Program-made: the position numbers and the translations under genes
Assembly: GCF_907165205.1 (NCBI RefSeq)
Contig: NC_058196.1
Span: 14,302,501 to 14,366,500, forward strand
Direction of reading: 5' to 3'
Origin: Coccinella septempunctata
Taxonomy: Eukaryota > Arthropoda > Insecta > Coleoptera > Coccinellidae
Length of the DNA: 64,000 bases
Notes under the pieces: generated by a model
The model's input: only the letters and a program-made list of their open reading frames with translations
Databases searched by the model: none
Told to the model about the DNA's origin: nothing
Part shown: piece by piece, positions 43,396 through 55,100 of the stretch
Position numbering within the stretch: position 1 is the first letter of the stretch
Layout of the letters: each line of letters begins with the position of its first letter

Positions 43396-43726
43396 CTTCT
43401 AATGAGTTATTGTTCGTATTGTTCGTATGGTAACGCAATATTTTTTTATGCATGGAACTGGTCTAGACTAACTAGATATCAATACATCCTCGTATATACC
43501 TTGAAGTATATGAGATTATTTTCTCCTCCCCGTAGAATTCATTCTTGGATTTTTATTGTCTCAATTCCATACTTTTCGCATGAAATTATGCACAGCTTTG
43601 ACCGGCTTCTGTAGCGTCATAAGTATCGTTATCTTATCAACAACGTAAAGATCAGTTTATTGTCAAAAATTGAGAGAAATTGAAGATATGGATGGAAAAG
43701 GAATCATCAAATATCGCTTGTCTATC

Positions 43727-44160
43727 TCTGCAGCCAGAAAAATCAAGAAAGAGATATGACGCAACGTATTAATACTTCAAGAAATGGCGTCAAACAAAGA
43801 ATGCTACTGCAGTTTCAGAAGCCTTGCTATTGGCATACTTTCAAAAAAACCTGGTTAATTGAGGAAAACAGATATTTTATTTTCAAGTATCCTAAATTTC
43901 GAGCATTATCAAAAAGAAGAAATGACTGATAAAAGCCCAAAAAATCCAATGTGTTCCACATGCAAGATGTTATAAAATAGGTAGCTGTTAGAAGCCCCTA
44001 ATGATATTTCTTCAAATGATGAAAGTTGTAATGATAATGGAAATTGCTGGAGAGAGCCGTTCCATATAGTGAACTCTTTGCAATGAAAATTAACAATTTT
44101 GTTCATGATTGTTACTATTCTTGATTTCAAAAATGGAATAGCACGTAAATTCACAATGAC
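43727..44160 (+). pseudogene. Tyrosine-recombinase-like remnant (Crypton or DIRS-like)
   Basis: The first stretch reads PEKSRKRYDATY, a stop, then YFKKWRQTKNATAVSEALLL and AYF, the core-binding (SAM-like) part of eukaryotic tyrosine recombinases of the Crypton/KIAA1958-like group. About 150 bases on, in shifted frames, KKSNVFHMQDVIK and MMKVVMIMEIAGESRSI resemble the start of the catalytic domain (helix with the GACR motif, Arg kept, Cys replaced by Ser). The rest of the catalytic domain is not seen. Confidence 0.45.
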
Positions 44161-44660
44161 AAAAAGTCACGATGAGAATGTTTGTAATTTCAAAATATGT
44201 AATTCGAAATTACATTGATATAATATATAAGATCTCACAAGAAGAATTTTGATTCTCGCTTCTTCATGCGATATCAATATGAATGTTAGGAATCTGTAAC
44301 AATTGCAAAAATTTATGTAGCGGAGAGCATCAGCAATAAAAAATAAGTTACAAATATAATTTTATACAATAGAATAGAACGAAGCCAGAAGTCTCCTGCA
44401 GTACTTCGAGAGTTACAGAAAACTTTTTTTTTTTTCTATTTTTTGAAGATTTATTTCCGGTAACGGGATACAGCAATGGAATGGAATGGAATGGTTAGAT
44501 ATGAAAAAATTATGGAGATGGAAATCAGAGAAAATATTCATTGACTTATCCAAATTTCGTAAATAATAAATTAATGAATCATTTATTGATCTCTATCTCT
44601 TACGACATGAAACTTATGTTTCAGATGAGTCATTAAAAATAAATTAATATAATAGAATAG

Positions 44661-44919
44661 TTCACTAAGCACTGCGTTCACTTACCCCGTGAGGGTGCGC
44701 ACGCTTATCCGCAATACGGGGCATGTGAACGCACTCCGACTTTCACTATTAAATTTTTTTTGCGGAAAAAAAAACGGGTTTGTTTGTTTGCTTTTTAATG
44801 GTTTTTATAGATTAGAAAATTCTCTATCTTATGAATATGTTTTAATTTTCCTAAATTCAACATTTGAAACAGGGTATGGCTTGGAAGGCAAAAGTGCGCA
44901 CAGTTGCCCCGAATGACTC
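44661..44919. mobile_element. pogo-like terminal fragment
   Basis: The right end GTTGCCCCGAATGACTC followed by TA (44920-44921) is the inverse of the left end of the element at 63386. The left part contains an imperfect inverted repeat (GCGTTCACTTACCCCGT and ACGGGGCATGTGAACGC). No transposase is seen; probably a short non-autonomous derivative. Confidence 0.5.
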
Positions 44920-44921
44920 TA

Positions 44922-47222
44922 ATTGGCTACTTCCTCCACTTTTTTTTTAATTCTTTAAAAATGTCATGAAATAAAAAACGATTCTTATTGTTCATTCAAT
45001 CTAAGCCATCTATTTTCATTAATTAGTCCCTGTTCGTATTCAAAATTAATTACCTCTTCATTGCATTTTTTATCATTGCTTCTATACAATTACATTTACA
45101 TCAATATCAACTACGCCATATTCAATGATTCCATCAGTGAAATGTGAATTTCTCAAATATCTTGTGGACATTTATTTTGTATCCAATGTTGTAAAAACAC
45201 ATTTTATATGAAAGAAAGATAAGAATCCCTATCATAAATAATGAATACACGAGAAATAATGTTGATACTCTGTTTATATGTTTAATGTCGGACCGCAGAC
45301 ACGCGAGAATCGTTCAGCGTGAAAAAACTTTATGACACTATCATCTTGGACTGTTTTACATATTATTATTATGCAATTTTACAATAACATCCAGGCTCGT
45401 TATTATATTCTGAAAGAATATGTAACATATCTACCTAATATGGCTGAAGCATTTTTGAGCGGATCATTCGGTGAACATAACAGTTTTGGATATTTGTTAA
45501 TTCATAAGCGGAATGTAGTTTCCGAAATTAACTTGTTTCATTATACAAGAATATTAGATAAATAATTTTTTTTCTCTTTTCAGGATTTAAGCTAAACGTC
45601 AATTTGGTAAGTCATTAGACTCAATTCTGTAGCTTCATTGTATTTTTTTTTGTCACTGTTATTTTTGCATTTCTTTTTGTTAATTGATTAGGTTAAAACG
45701 AAAAGTTCAATTCAGCTAATTCATCAAGTCAGAATGTTAATTACATGGAGTTAGTCAAAATAATTTCTTCTTATGAAACAGGTTGTCTTGAACTTAAAAT
45801 GACCCACACCGGGAACTATAGTCTGCGACATTAGAATTACTAATGGTGATAACTAGAAAAATTAATCTTGGAATTACATAAACTCCAGTATTCTCCAAGA
45901 TTCTGGAAGAATAGAAAAATATTGTGGGACATATCATTGAAAACTAAGAATATTCTATATCATGTAGAGGGTGTTTTTTTTACAGAAGTTAGAAGTTATT
46001 AAAATAACTCATTTCTCCAAAAATTATCTATATAAAATATTTTAGATGGCTGAGCTGCAACCCCTAGAAGTTCGACAAAATTTCATCATATTTCAAAAGT
46101 ACGGAACTGAAACATGGCTGGACAGTTAATGATTCAGTACTTCCTAGTTTATTTTTCAGTTGCATCAGGTCACTTAAAAAATTGTTGTATCGTGCTATCT
46201 AGGGTGAAATAATGTAGAAAATTGAGACAGTTTATTGCTTATGTTGAAATGTGCTATTATGGTTACTACTTTATCCCCTTTTTACAACGATTGTTGGAGG
46301 GTTCAAACATTGTGATGCCCATTGTGAAAAATTTGTGAATAATACAGACGAATTGTATTGGTGAGATTTTGAACTAATATTCTATTTTTTTACACTTGTG
46401 TTCAGATTCATTATCTGTCAGTTGGTACCGAAATAAGCCTTTTTATAAAATCGTGTAAGTCACGGAATAATGTGAAAAATTCGGCAATCCTAAGTTTTTC
46501 ATTCTCTCGTAAAAAACGAACAGGTCAATATCCTGAACGAAACCACATGGGTTTTTCCATTCCTTTTGAATAATTTAGATAACAAATGATCTAGGGTCGT
46601 AATAGGATCTATTCTCGGATCTATTTCAGTAAAAATCTTAAATTTTAGTTCAACTTTGTCATTTTGAAAGTTTGGTGTAGGTGATTTTTGGTGAGACGCT
46701 TTATTTTGACCCGTTATACCTTGTGTTAAAAAAAAGGTCATCTTTAAATAATCATTTCAGGCAGAAAGATTCCAATAAACACAAATACGTGGAAAAAACT
46801 TCGCAATTTTGAAGTTACGCTGCTATCTTTTCTGTAACCAAAATTTCATGGAGAAATAACGATGGAAATGCGTTTCGAAATTACGCTGCTGAGATACGAA
46901 TTCTAGACGGTTCAATAATGTTCCCTAGCCTTGTCAGCTCAGGTTATTAAATATCAATTTAATCATATTTTCCATTCATTCTGTTGTTGTTATCTATGGA
47001 CATTAACCATCAATCACCTTTATTGAATATACATTGTTAAATCAGGATAAGGACCAGTTTCTTACTAGTGGCTATAGTAACGAGTTGAATGATATACGTT
47101 CATTGTAAATAGATACAGGAAGTCATGGAAGTGTCAAGCCAGAATCGGTTAGCAATCTAAGTCATAAAAAAAAATACAAAAGAAATCCAAGACATGTATA
47201 TTTCAAATTATATTGCATAATT
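44922..47222. other. No gene recognised
   Basis: Very AT-rich; short frames without domains. A region at 46800-46900 holds two similar phrases (TTACGCTGCTATCT and TTACGCTGCTGAGA). No repeats matched elsewhere in the window. Confidence 0.4.
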
Positions 47223-48310
47223 TCATAATTTTTCATGCCTCGTATATTCGGGTATGAGTTTGCAGTGGCCTCTTGTTTTGTTTTCGTGAATGTCATGGTG
47301 ATTGGTATACGAATGAATGTTCTTCCTGACGGCCATCAAATTCTCCAGTATATACAGGGTGGGCCATCCATAACTTTCCACCCCGAATTTTGAGGTTTGG
47401 GATGGAATAACGAAAAAATGCTGAGGCAGTTCAAATTTTGATGAAAGGGGACAAATAAGGGTGTTCACGTGAGTTTGATATCACTACCCCTCTAGCCGCA
47501 ACCCCTAACAGCTCTCATTTTTGAATAGGGAAAAGGGGTCGAGCAGCACCTTGTTAGAAAGGCAATTCAATTTCCTGCATGAGTGTATTTTTTTTTTTTC
47601 ATCGCTTTATTATTATACAGAGTGACTCAGTATTCCATCAATAACTTTCACACGCCGAATTTGGATCTTTGAGATGGAAAAACGCTCGGACGGGTCAAAG
47701 CAGCCGCTACCAATTATTTTTGAATGTAGATAATAGGTCGAGTAGGTTTGTTGAAAAGGTAATTTGATATTAGGGTAACGGCTAGAGGGTTAGTGATATC
47801 GAATTCATTTTTTGACCCGTCCGAAAGTTTTTTCTATCTCAAAGATCCAAATTCGGCTGGTGAAAGATATTGATATAATAATAAAGCTATGAAGAAAAAA
47901 CACTCATGCAGGAAATTGAATTGCCTTTCCAACAAGGTGCTGCTCGACCCCTTTTCCCTATTCAAAAATGAGAGCTGTTAGGGGTTGCGGCTACAAGGAT
48001 AGTGATATCAAACTCATTTGAACACTCTTATTTGTCCCATTTCAACAAAATTTGACCTGTCTGAACGTTTTTTCGTTATTCCATCCCAAAGCTCAAAATT
48101 CGGGGTGGAAAGTTATGGATGGCCCACCCTGTATATTGATGAAAATGTGAGTATATTCAACTGTTTGAACGTATACCGGCAATCATCCCTATAATTCAAA
48201 CTAGCCAATATTCTTATAGCTCTCCTCTGCATACAGAAAACCTGAAGCGTTGATTTTCCTTCAAAAATGGAATAGATTTTCGAAAAATAAATTCTCTTGT
48301 GTTTTCCCAT
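47223..48310 (-). pseudogene. Non-LTR ORF2 C-terminal fragment, split by a MITE
   Basis: On the minus strand the upstream part (48310-48134) reads QVFCMQRRAIRILASLNYRD, DDCRYTFKQLNILTFSSIY. The downstream part (47354-47223) reads YILENLMAVRKN, then HENKTRGHCKLIPEYTRHEK. Together they follow the familiar order of CR1-like ORF2 tails (QKRA.RI..., R..C...F....ILT..S.Y, Y....LM.V, ...TR....L..P). The palindromic MITE at 47355-48131 lies exactly between them. Confidence 0.72.
47355..48131. mobile_element. Palindromic MITE (777 bp) with a second palindrome inside
   Basis: Ends CAGGGTGGGCCATCCATAAC and its complement, flanked by TA (47353-47354, 48132-48133). The outer arms pair over about 260 bp. 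The central part holds another palindrome (about 47650-47880; CGAATTTGGATCTTTGAGAT and its complement). Non-coding. Confidence 0.88.
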
Positions 48311-49021
48311 TCAATTCTGTAGGAAAAAAGTCTCTTGCAAAATTTCGACGCAGTCGATAATCTTCTCGGAATAACTAAAAACTTACAAGCAGTTCTCAGT
48401 TCTGATCACTGGTCATTTAATTTCATCGTATAAGTAGTGTTCCATAGAATGACTACATTCCGCTAAAATACATGCATCAACTCTCTGCCTCATAGACCTT
48501 CGCATACTGCTGGTTAGTTTTTATTTATTCCCAGAAAAGGATCGACTGTATCGAAATTTTGAGACTTTTTTCTCCAGAATTGAATGGCAAACTATAAGAG
48601 AATTTCATTTTTCGGAAATCTATCCCACGAAAACAATTTTTGAAGGAAAATCATAAGGGGTTGTTATATTTTCAACCCCTAATAAAAAAGTTATGAAATC
48701 TAAAAAAATTGTGTGAGATACATCTACTACTACTTAGTGCTTCATATTATGTATACTTTTATGACTCAGTGTTTTTTAGAACCCGTGAAAAAAAATTGAA
48801 AACTGTGAACTCGTCATCGCCTTCCAAAGGCTGTATCTTGGAAGGGAGGTCGATTTCGATAAAAATTTCTAGGAACTACTCCTGCTTATTTTCATCGAGG
48901 AATCATCTCCCAGTTCTTCGCATTTGTTTACAGACACCCTGTATACCCGTGCATGTTGTCTATGGTTCAATACATACTTGATGTCTAATGTGATAAAATG
49001 AATGAAACTCAATATTTGAAG
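48311..49021. other. No gene; right end of a transposon relic
   Basis: CAGACACCCTGTATA near 48931-48945 looks like the right end of a CAGGGTG-type element whose left border (perhaps near 48590) is not clear. Confidence 0.35.
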
Positions 49022-49258
49022 CATAGACATAGAGACATGGACTGAGCAATGCCAGCATAAAATTGGCTATTTTATAGAAAGAGAGAAATCGTTAGGCCAT
49101 TACCTGTCTCTTTTGTTGTGAGTGCGCACCAATCAAAACTCTAGAAAAAGACAACTGCATGTCCGATGTTCAGTGTCTCTCTGTCACTTTTTTTGACCGT
49201 ATTTCATGCATATACTTATATAGAAAGTCAAGGCACAATCCATGTCTCTATGTCTATG
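49022..49258. mobile_element. MITE family E, copy 2 (complete)
   Basis: About 237 bp with ends CATAGACATAGAGACATGGA and CATGTCTCTATGTCTATG. Closely matches 8599-8829 along its length. Confidence 0.82.
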
Positions 49259-51090
49259 ATTTGAAGTATTATTGAACCATAGACAACATGGATATTTTCC
49301 GAATGTTGATTTGATGGACTACAGTTCAAGAGTAAGCCATGAAAGTGTATATGCAGCTTGAAATCTCTGGTCACAAAATATATCAAATATTTTTCGTAGT
49401 TTCAATCACAAAACAAAAATATACAATGTGTCTCAGGATTAATGAGAATAAATTTGAATATAGATTCAGAACCTCAAAATTAGACGGAAAGTTTCCACAA
49501 AGGAATATCTGGAAACGCTGTTGAAGAGTTACTTGATTTCAAATATGAAGACTTGATTTTGGATTCATTAAACTTTTTCAGAGTAGGACCAATATGAGCT
49601 ATCTCTTTATTTGAAAAATACCACTGCAATATTCCATTTAGATCTCACTGTTCCTCTGAAAAAATTTAATCATCAAGTCGTCATCCTTAAAGCAACGTAA
49701 TAACTATTCAACGAAACGTTTCCGCGCATGCCTTCGTAGGAATTTTTTGTCTTATTTTGGGGTACGGAACTTATATACCCTGTATATTTAGACATCATTC
49801 AGATAGGTATTGTATATTTTTGAGAGACAAAATATTGAAAAAAAATTGTCCAATTTGTTTTTACCCTATCAACTGGGATATCAATTGCCATCATCATGTC
49901 CAATAGTTAGATATGAATTTTATCACAATAGAAAATACTATTGGTTAATTTAAAACAATATACCTATAATTGAATACATTTGATGCAGTTTTTCGAATGT
50001 AATTTTCAATTTTATTTTCATCATTATTAATTGTCTGATCTTTTTGCCGAAACATTACGAATGTGTATCAGCTCAGCATACCTAATCCAGGACTCCATTA
50101 ATGAGATTTGGTCCTTCATCTATATGTAATAACCATATTTCTTTTTTATATCCAATTAAACCCATAAATATGATGAAAATAGCCCAATAAACCCCACGTT
50201 AAACATAACAATACTTGATGTGAAGAACAGAGAAAGAAATACAAAACTACTAAAACTAGGGCTATTAGCATAGGTTCATCCTTAACTGGACTATCATGAT
50301 TCAGCTCCTGGCTCTAGGAAAGGCATTGTGGATGCAATTTCGTCAAGTGGAAGGAATCAATCATAACAAAAATGCATTTTCTGCCCAATACCTACGTCCA
50401 TTATTGTGTAGGATGTTAGCGCATGAGAGGAGAAAAATACAAGATCTACCCATCTCGTAAATTACCCAGGAAGGCGAGATAGCCATTTGCGTCCCAAAAT
50501 CTGAAAGCGGCAATTCCTTCCAGCATCGTAAATTTCCAAAATGACCTGTATAGTTGGACGATGCTAAAGAAGGGATGAAAGAAGCAGTTACGGAACGATT
50601 GAGGGGTGAAGCTGGACGAGCGGAGGGTTGTCCTGGACGGTTTTAACTCGGAAAATGTGTCAAAGCTGTTAACCTCGTTGACCGGCTGGGCACGTGAGAA
50701 TTTGTAGCTTGTTTCCTGTGCCGTGCAAGTAAGGTTAATCGATGGACAGTTGCGATTGGGTTAACTACAATTTTAATTCAACTTGATCGACATCAAGATT
50801 GTCTAGTGGTATGGCGCAGAATGATGCGAGAAGAGAATGTTGAGTACAAGAGAGAAATATATGAAAAAATTTTGTCGTACATTTCATATAAAAATACAAC
50901 GCACTTCTATTTGATGTTGATATTAACATGTTATATTTTTTCTTTTGATGATTTCGATTTAATAGCAACGGATTTGATACAAAACGCCATACGGTAAATT
51001 TTAGAGAAGACGAAAAAAACAAGCCCGTCAGTATAATTTCTTCATGCTTTGTTAGGATTTCTTTATGGTATGGTCTCTTTATGACACAAT
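49259..51090. other. No gene recognised
   Basis: 50440-50760 is less AT-rich than its surroundings and has no stop-free domain-bearing frame; it could be a host non-coding exon. 51000-51090 matches an internal part of the hAT-like element near 20980-21045. Confidence 0.35.
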
Positions 51091-51155
51091 CAAAGATTAT
51101 AGATTAGAAAGATAGGAAACGCCCTCATATCGCTAGTACTAAAAACCGACTACCA
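51091..51155. mobile_element. Left-end relic of the hAT-like element
   Basis: 65 bases starting CAAAGATTATAGATTAGAAA match 20314-20378 with one difference. Preceded directly by sequence that lies in the interior of the 20314-21824 copy, so the junction is rearranged. Confidence 0.75.
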
Positions 51156-52584
51156 TAGAAATACCAAATGAGAAGATGTCCGACTCCCGTACTAAATTTG
51201 TTGACACTGTTCTATGGTTCTAGGCTCTAGAACAGCGCTGCTCTAAAATCGCACCGGTGGAAATCGGAACTACTGCTCTGCGCCATCGGTCGTAGATGGC
51301 GGGCCAAAACCTATTCATTCGATTTGAAATTTTGAACCCCAGTAGACTTTGCGTCGTCTTACTTGTAATTTACAAATGAAACTATTTCATTCATTTGCAA
51401 TAAAACTAAAGATACTACATTAGGTACAAATAAATCGAGGACAAATTTGTTGATTGAAAAATGAATCGTGATTTTTTTCAACTATTGAATTGTAGGTACA
51501 GAAACAATTAAAATTGATGATTGAAATTACCCACCATGGAACTAAAAAGGTATACCACCTAATAAAACGACTGCATTGCAGGGGGTGTTGTTAAAGTATT
51601 CAAGTACAAATTATTGGAAAATAAAATAAGAGCAGTTTAGGAAGGAGCGGAATTTTTATTAACCCTTAAACCATATCTCTAAGGAGTTGTTCTGCAGAAA
51701 ATGATATTGGTTAGGAATATAACGACATAACTATTACCGTAAACCAGAAATGAATTACAGGTATTCTTGTAATTGCTCCTGTTGACTGGATATTCGAAGT
51801 CTTCTCTTCGGTAAACTCTCTGTTTCTTCTGGTAAACCATTTTCGAGAAAAATTTTCTGAAGGAATGTTGAGTTTTCAAATACTGAAAATACATCCATAA
51901 ATAAGTAGGTACTCAGTTGCAAAATTGTACTTCATCTCAAATTAGTAGGATTTTCATAAGAATAACGCTTGGTTTTGTATGAATTTTGGGTATTCAACTC
52001 GGTCGTATTCAAAGTCAATGGTATTATTTTTTGAACGAATATGATATAGAATCATATTTTCCAACTTTTTCGGCAACCCAAAAAGCACTCCTTGTGGCCA
52101 AGCGGCCTGTTATGAGATCTAAAGAATAGCCACAATTGAGTTGGAGTGATTTTGGAGACAGCAGTCTCATCGAACCACGGGCCTTAAACCAAGTCAACTT
52201 TAAACGTGTTAAAATAAAATTTTTCTTTGAAAAACTTATACTTTCTCAAGCCATCGGTGAGCAGACAAATTCCAAGCTTCATGATTACACAAACATAATT
52301 ATCGAAAAACCAATCACTTGCCAGTAAAGCAAGAAACGGAACTAGAAGAACGTATATGATTCCCACTACTCAAACAAATTATTGAAAAAATAAGAACATT
52401 TCTTGGAAAAACTTCGCCAAAATGAATCTGTCATCAGAACAGTATTTCATAGATTGAAAATCTATGTAGGATTTCTATCAAAGATATTATTTTTGATTTC
52501 TATAATAACACGACTCGACTCCAGCGCCTCAAAGTAATCGCACCGGTTGAAGGGCGAACTAAAGCGGTTGCATTTCTGCCTATA
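51156..52584. other. No gene recognised
   Basis: 51160-51310 is moderately GC-rich without a frame of interest. The remainder is AT-rich. Confidence 0.4.
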
Positions 52585-52587
52585 TAA

Positions 52588-52738
52588 GGGTGACCGGCCA
52601 CCGAATGCGAAGTTGAGCGAAGCTGAAAGTTTTCAGTGCTAAATGACGAGCTACGTCACTCGATTCGTAGCTTGTCAATTATATTAGTACTGAAAACGCT
52701 CAGCTTCGCTCAACTTCTCATTCGGTGGCCGGTCACCC
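52588..52738. mobile_element. MITE family C, best full copy (151 bp)
   Basis: A near-complete palindrome with ends GGGTGACCGGCCACCGAATG and its complement, flanked by TAA (52585-52587 and 52739-52741). The arms contain AAGTTGAGCGAAGC and GCTTCGCTCAACTT. PIF/Harbinger-type by its 3-bp target. Confidence 0.88.
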
Positions 52739-52741
52739 TAA

Positions 52742-54669
52742 GTTGGAAGGGGTTGAAATCTACTCACATTAGTAATTAGTCAAATGAAATACTCTTGAAA
52801 AGGAATAGCTGTCGTTTATTTGATCGTCACAAAAAAACAAAGTAATCATATTTTGACAAAATGGCGATTTGTCAAAAATACCACATAAAAGCTAAAAAAA
52901 ACAATATGTCTGATTGAAAAATGACTAGGTATAAAGATGAACTCAACTGAAATAACCTAAAAGCCCTACCTAAATGTACAGGCTCTTTATAAGAAAATCA
53001 TCAAGTTGGACTGATGGAAGTCAACAAAACTGCAGATTTTCCAATTATAACTTTAATTTTTATCATTTCTGCCGATTCCACGTGAAAAAAACAGGAACAG
53101 ATCTATACAAATTATAAAATAAAGTTCCCACCGCCTGCTATTAACGGGTTTTATTAGTTTCTGTGACCAAAAATTCTACTTCATTTTATTTTGAGGAAAG
53201 CAAATAGGCGTTCCATCTGTGCTATAGGTCCTTGACACCATCGGTTTCTAAAGCGATATCATTTTGTTGTTGTTTTGTTGGATGCTGGATTTATTCGTTT
53301 CTGAGACCAAAAATCCCACTTTTTATTGTACCTCACCTTGCTGATACACTTTTGTACTTTCATAAATTTATTGCAACTCTTACAACGCTTTTAATTAAGC
53401 TTCGTAAACACACTTCTTGCTTATGCTTCCATAATCTATTGCCCTCTATTAAATTAGGTGGGCATCTCCGCGTTAGTGCGACTATTGAGTCGCACCTCCA
53501 TATGGAGGTTGAATATTCAAAGGTCCGACAAAAGTTCTGAGAACTATATATTACTACTACCTCTACATATCACCTACTACTATTTTTACTACACTATTAT
53601 TTTGATGAACGAAAATAAGTGTTTCAATTACAGATTAAGACCGTTATATCGGAGGTAGCCCTCATCCATCTGAAGACGAAGTGCAATTCAATTGGTCCTT
53701 ACATAATTAAGATGGTGCCGTAATGGAGTGATAGTGATAGTTTCTTTTCAAGGAGGTTGTCAATGTATGGATGAATTTCTTCTGAAAAAGTTGATTGGAC
53801 TGTACTCGAATCAACAATTATACATTTGTTGTATGTTGGTATATGATATCCTCAAATGAACAAATTTTTCAATATATAAAACTGTATGATACTCTCAATG
53901 CAGCAAAGAGATAAGCTTTGAAATTGTAAATAGAAGCAAAACCAAATTATAACCAACGAAAATCATGTCTCGCAGGTGTACCCGACTGCTAGTCATTCTT
54001 TCAAATGGCAGCACCAACAGCTATTTCCTTTCTAGATTGTCGTCCTTATTCTGCAATCTGCCTTTCTTTCGAGCAGAACTTATTTTTTTTTTGATTTGGT
54101 GGGCACCATATCGTATTCCTCACAGAGATCGACTTGTTCTTGTAGAGAAATATTCTTCAGTGCCACTTCTGAAAAACCCCAACAAATCATCTAATGATCC
54201 TAACATAACGGATATAGATATTTGTACGAAGAATTGTCATAACGTACTTGAATTCATCGCCAACTGATTTCTTTTCAATGTCAGCAGAAGCATTAAATGA
54301 TAATGTTCGTACAAGGAATTCCGTACCTGTGATTGAACTTACATTTGCCTGCACTATATTCCATTTTTCTGAATTTTGGAGAGGATTTTGTCCAACAATT
54401 TCTCTTAAAACTAATAAAGGGCTCGAAACAAAACTGAGAAATCTCAATAGGTCCTTATTGATATGACTTCATGGAGTTTGTGCGCCTTTCATGCTAAATA
54501 ATTTTGCTTAATTTGGGACAAGTCAATTTTCTAACATTTTTTTGAGATATTTCGCTCGTGTGTTGTAAGAGTGTTATTATCTTTCTTAAAACGCCTGAGG
54601 AAGCCGATGAGGCAAAACATTCCTGGTTGATTTTTGATTTTGAAAAAAAAAGAAATCAATCTTTTATAT
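52742..54669. other. No gene recognised
   Basis: Open frames at 53232-53540, 53965-54267 and on both strands at 54187-54466 overlap or lack domains. CGCCTGAGGAAGCCGATGAG at about 54588 resembles retroelement untranslated sequence. Confidence 0.35.
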
Positions 54670-55100
54670 TCTATAGGCTGTCCCAAATTCGATACCAACT
54701 GAGAGTATCTCGAAAATTATAAGACTTAAGTCCTTGTACAACCCAAGCAACGCAACAACGATCCGATATCGCTAGCGTGTATCTTTCGTGTTCATCCCAT
54801 ATTTTAACCGCATACCCACCAACGCTACAGAAAGCTCCCAGTCGGCGTCGGTTCCATAGTTCCATATATCATGTTGTCGAGCGACCAGGCAGGTCAATTT
54901 CCAAGCAACATTCCCTTCAGATTCTTGTCCCACCAAAGCAGCAACAGCGACGCGACAACTAACCGATGTCGCCAGGATGTATCCCAAATTGCCTGATTTT
55001 GGCTCTTTCTGGTACTTCCAGACTAGATAAGTAAAAACTTTGAAAGGAATACTGTGCTCGATTTCTCTTGAAAAGTCCATTTGTGGAAAACGTTTCACGA
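54670..55100. other. Unassigned GC-richer block with internal similarity
   Basis: Two stretches (about 54745-54800 and 54935-54995) share a GCAACA.CGA / CGATATCGC-like order, suggesting an internal duplication. Overlapping open frames exist on both strands, the longest on the minus strand at 54772-55098. I recognise no domain. Its left edge GGCTGTCCCAAATTCGATAC looks like a transposon end. Confidence 0.4.

Noticed and set aside
44476..44495. GGAAT repeats as satellite DNA
   Set aside because: Only about three to four units; too short to mean anything.
54187..54466. Overlapping frames on both strands of 72-86 codons
   Set aside because: No domain, no splice context, and similar length on both strands suggest chance openness.
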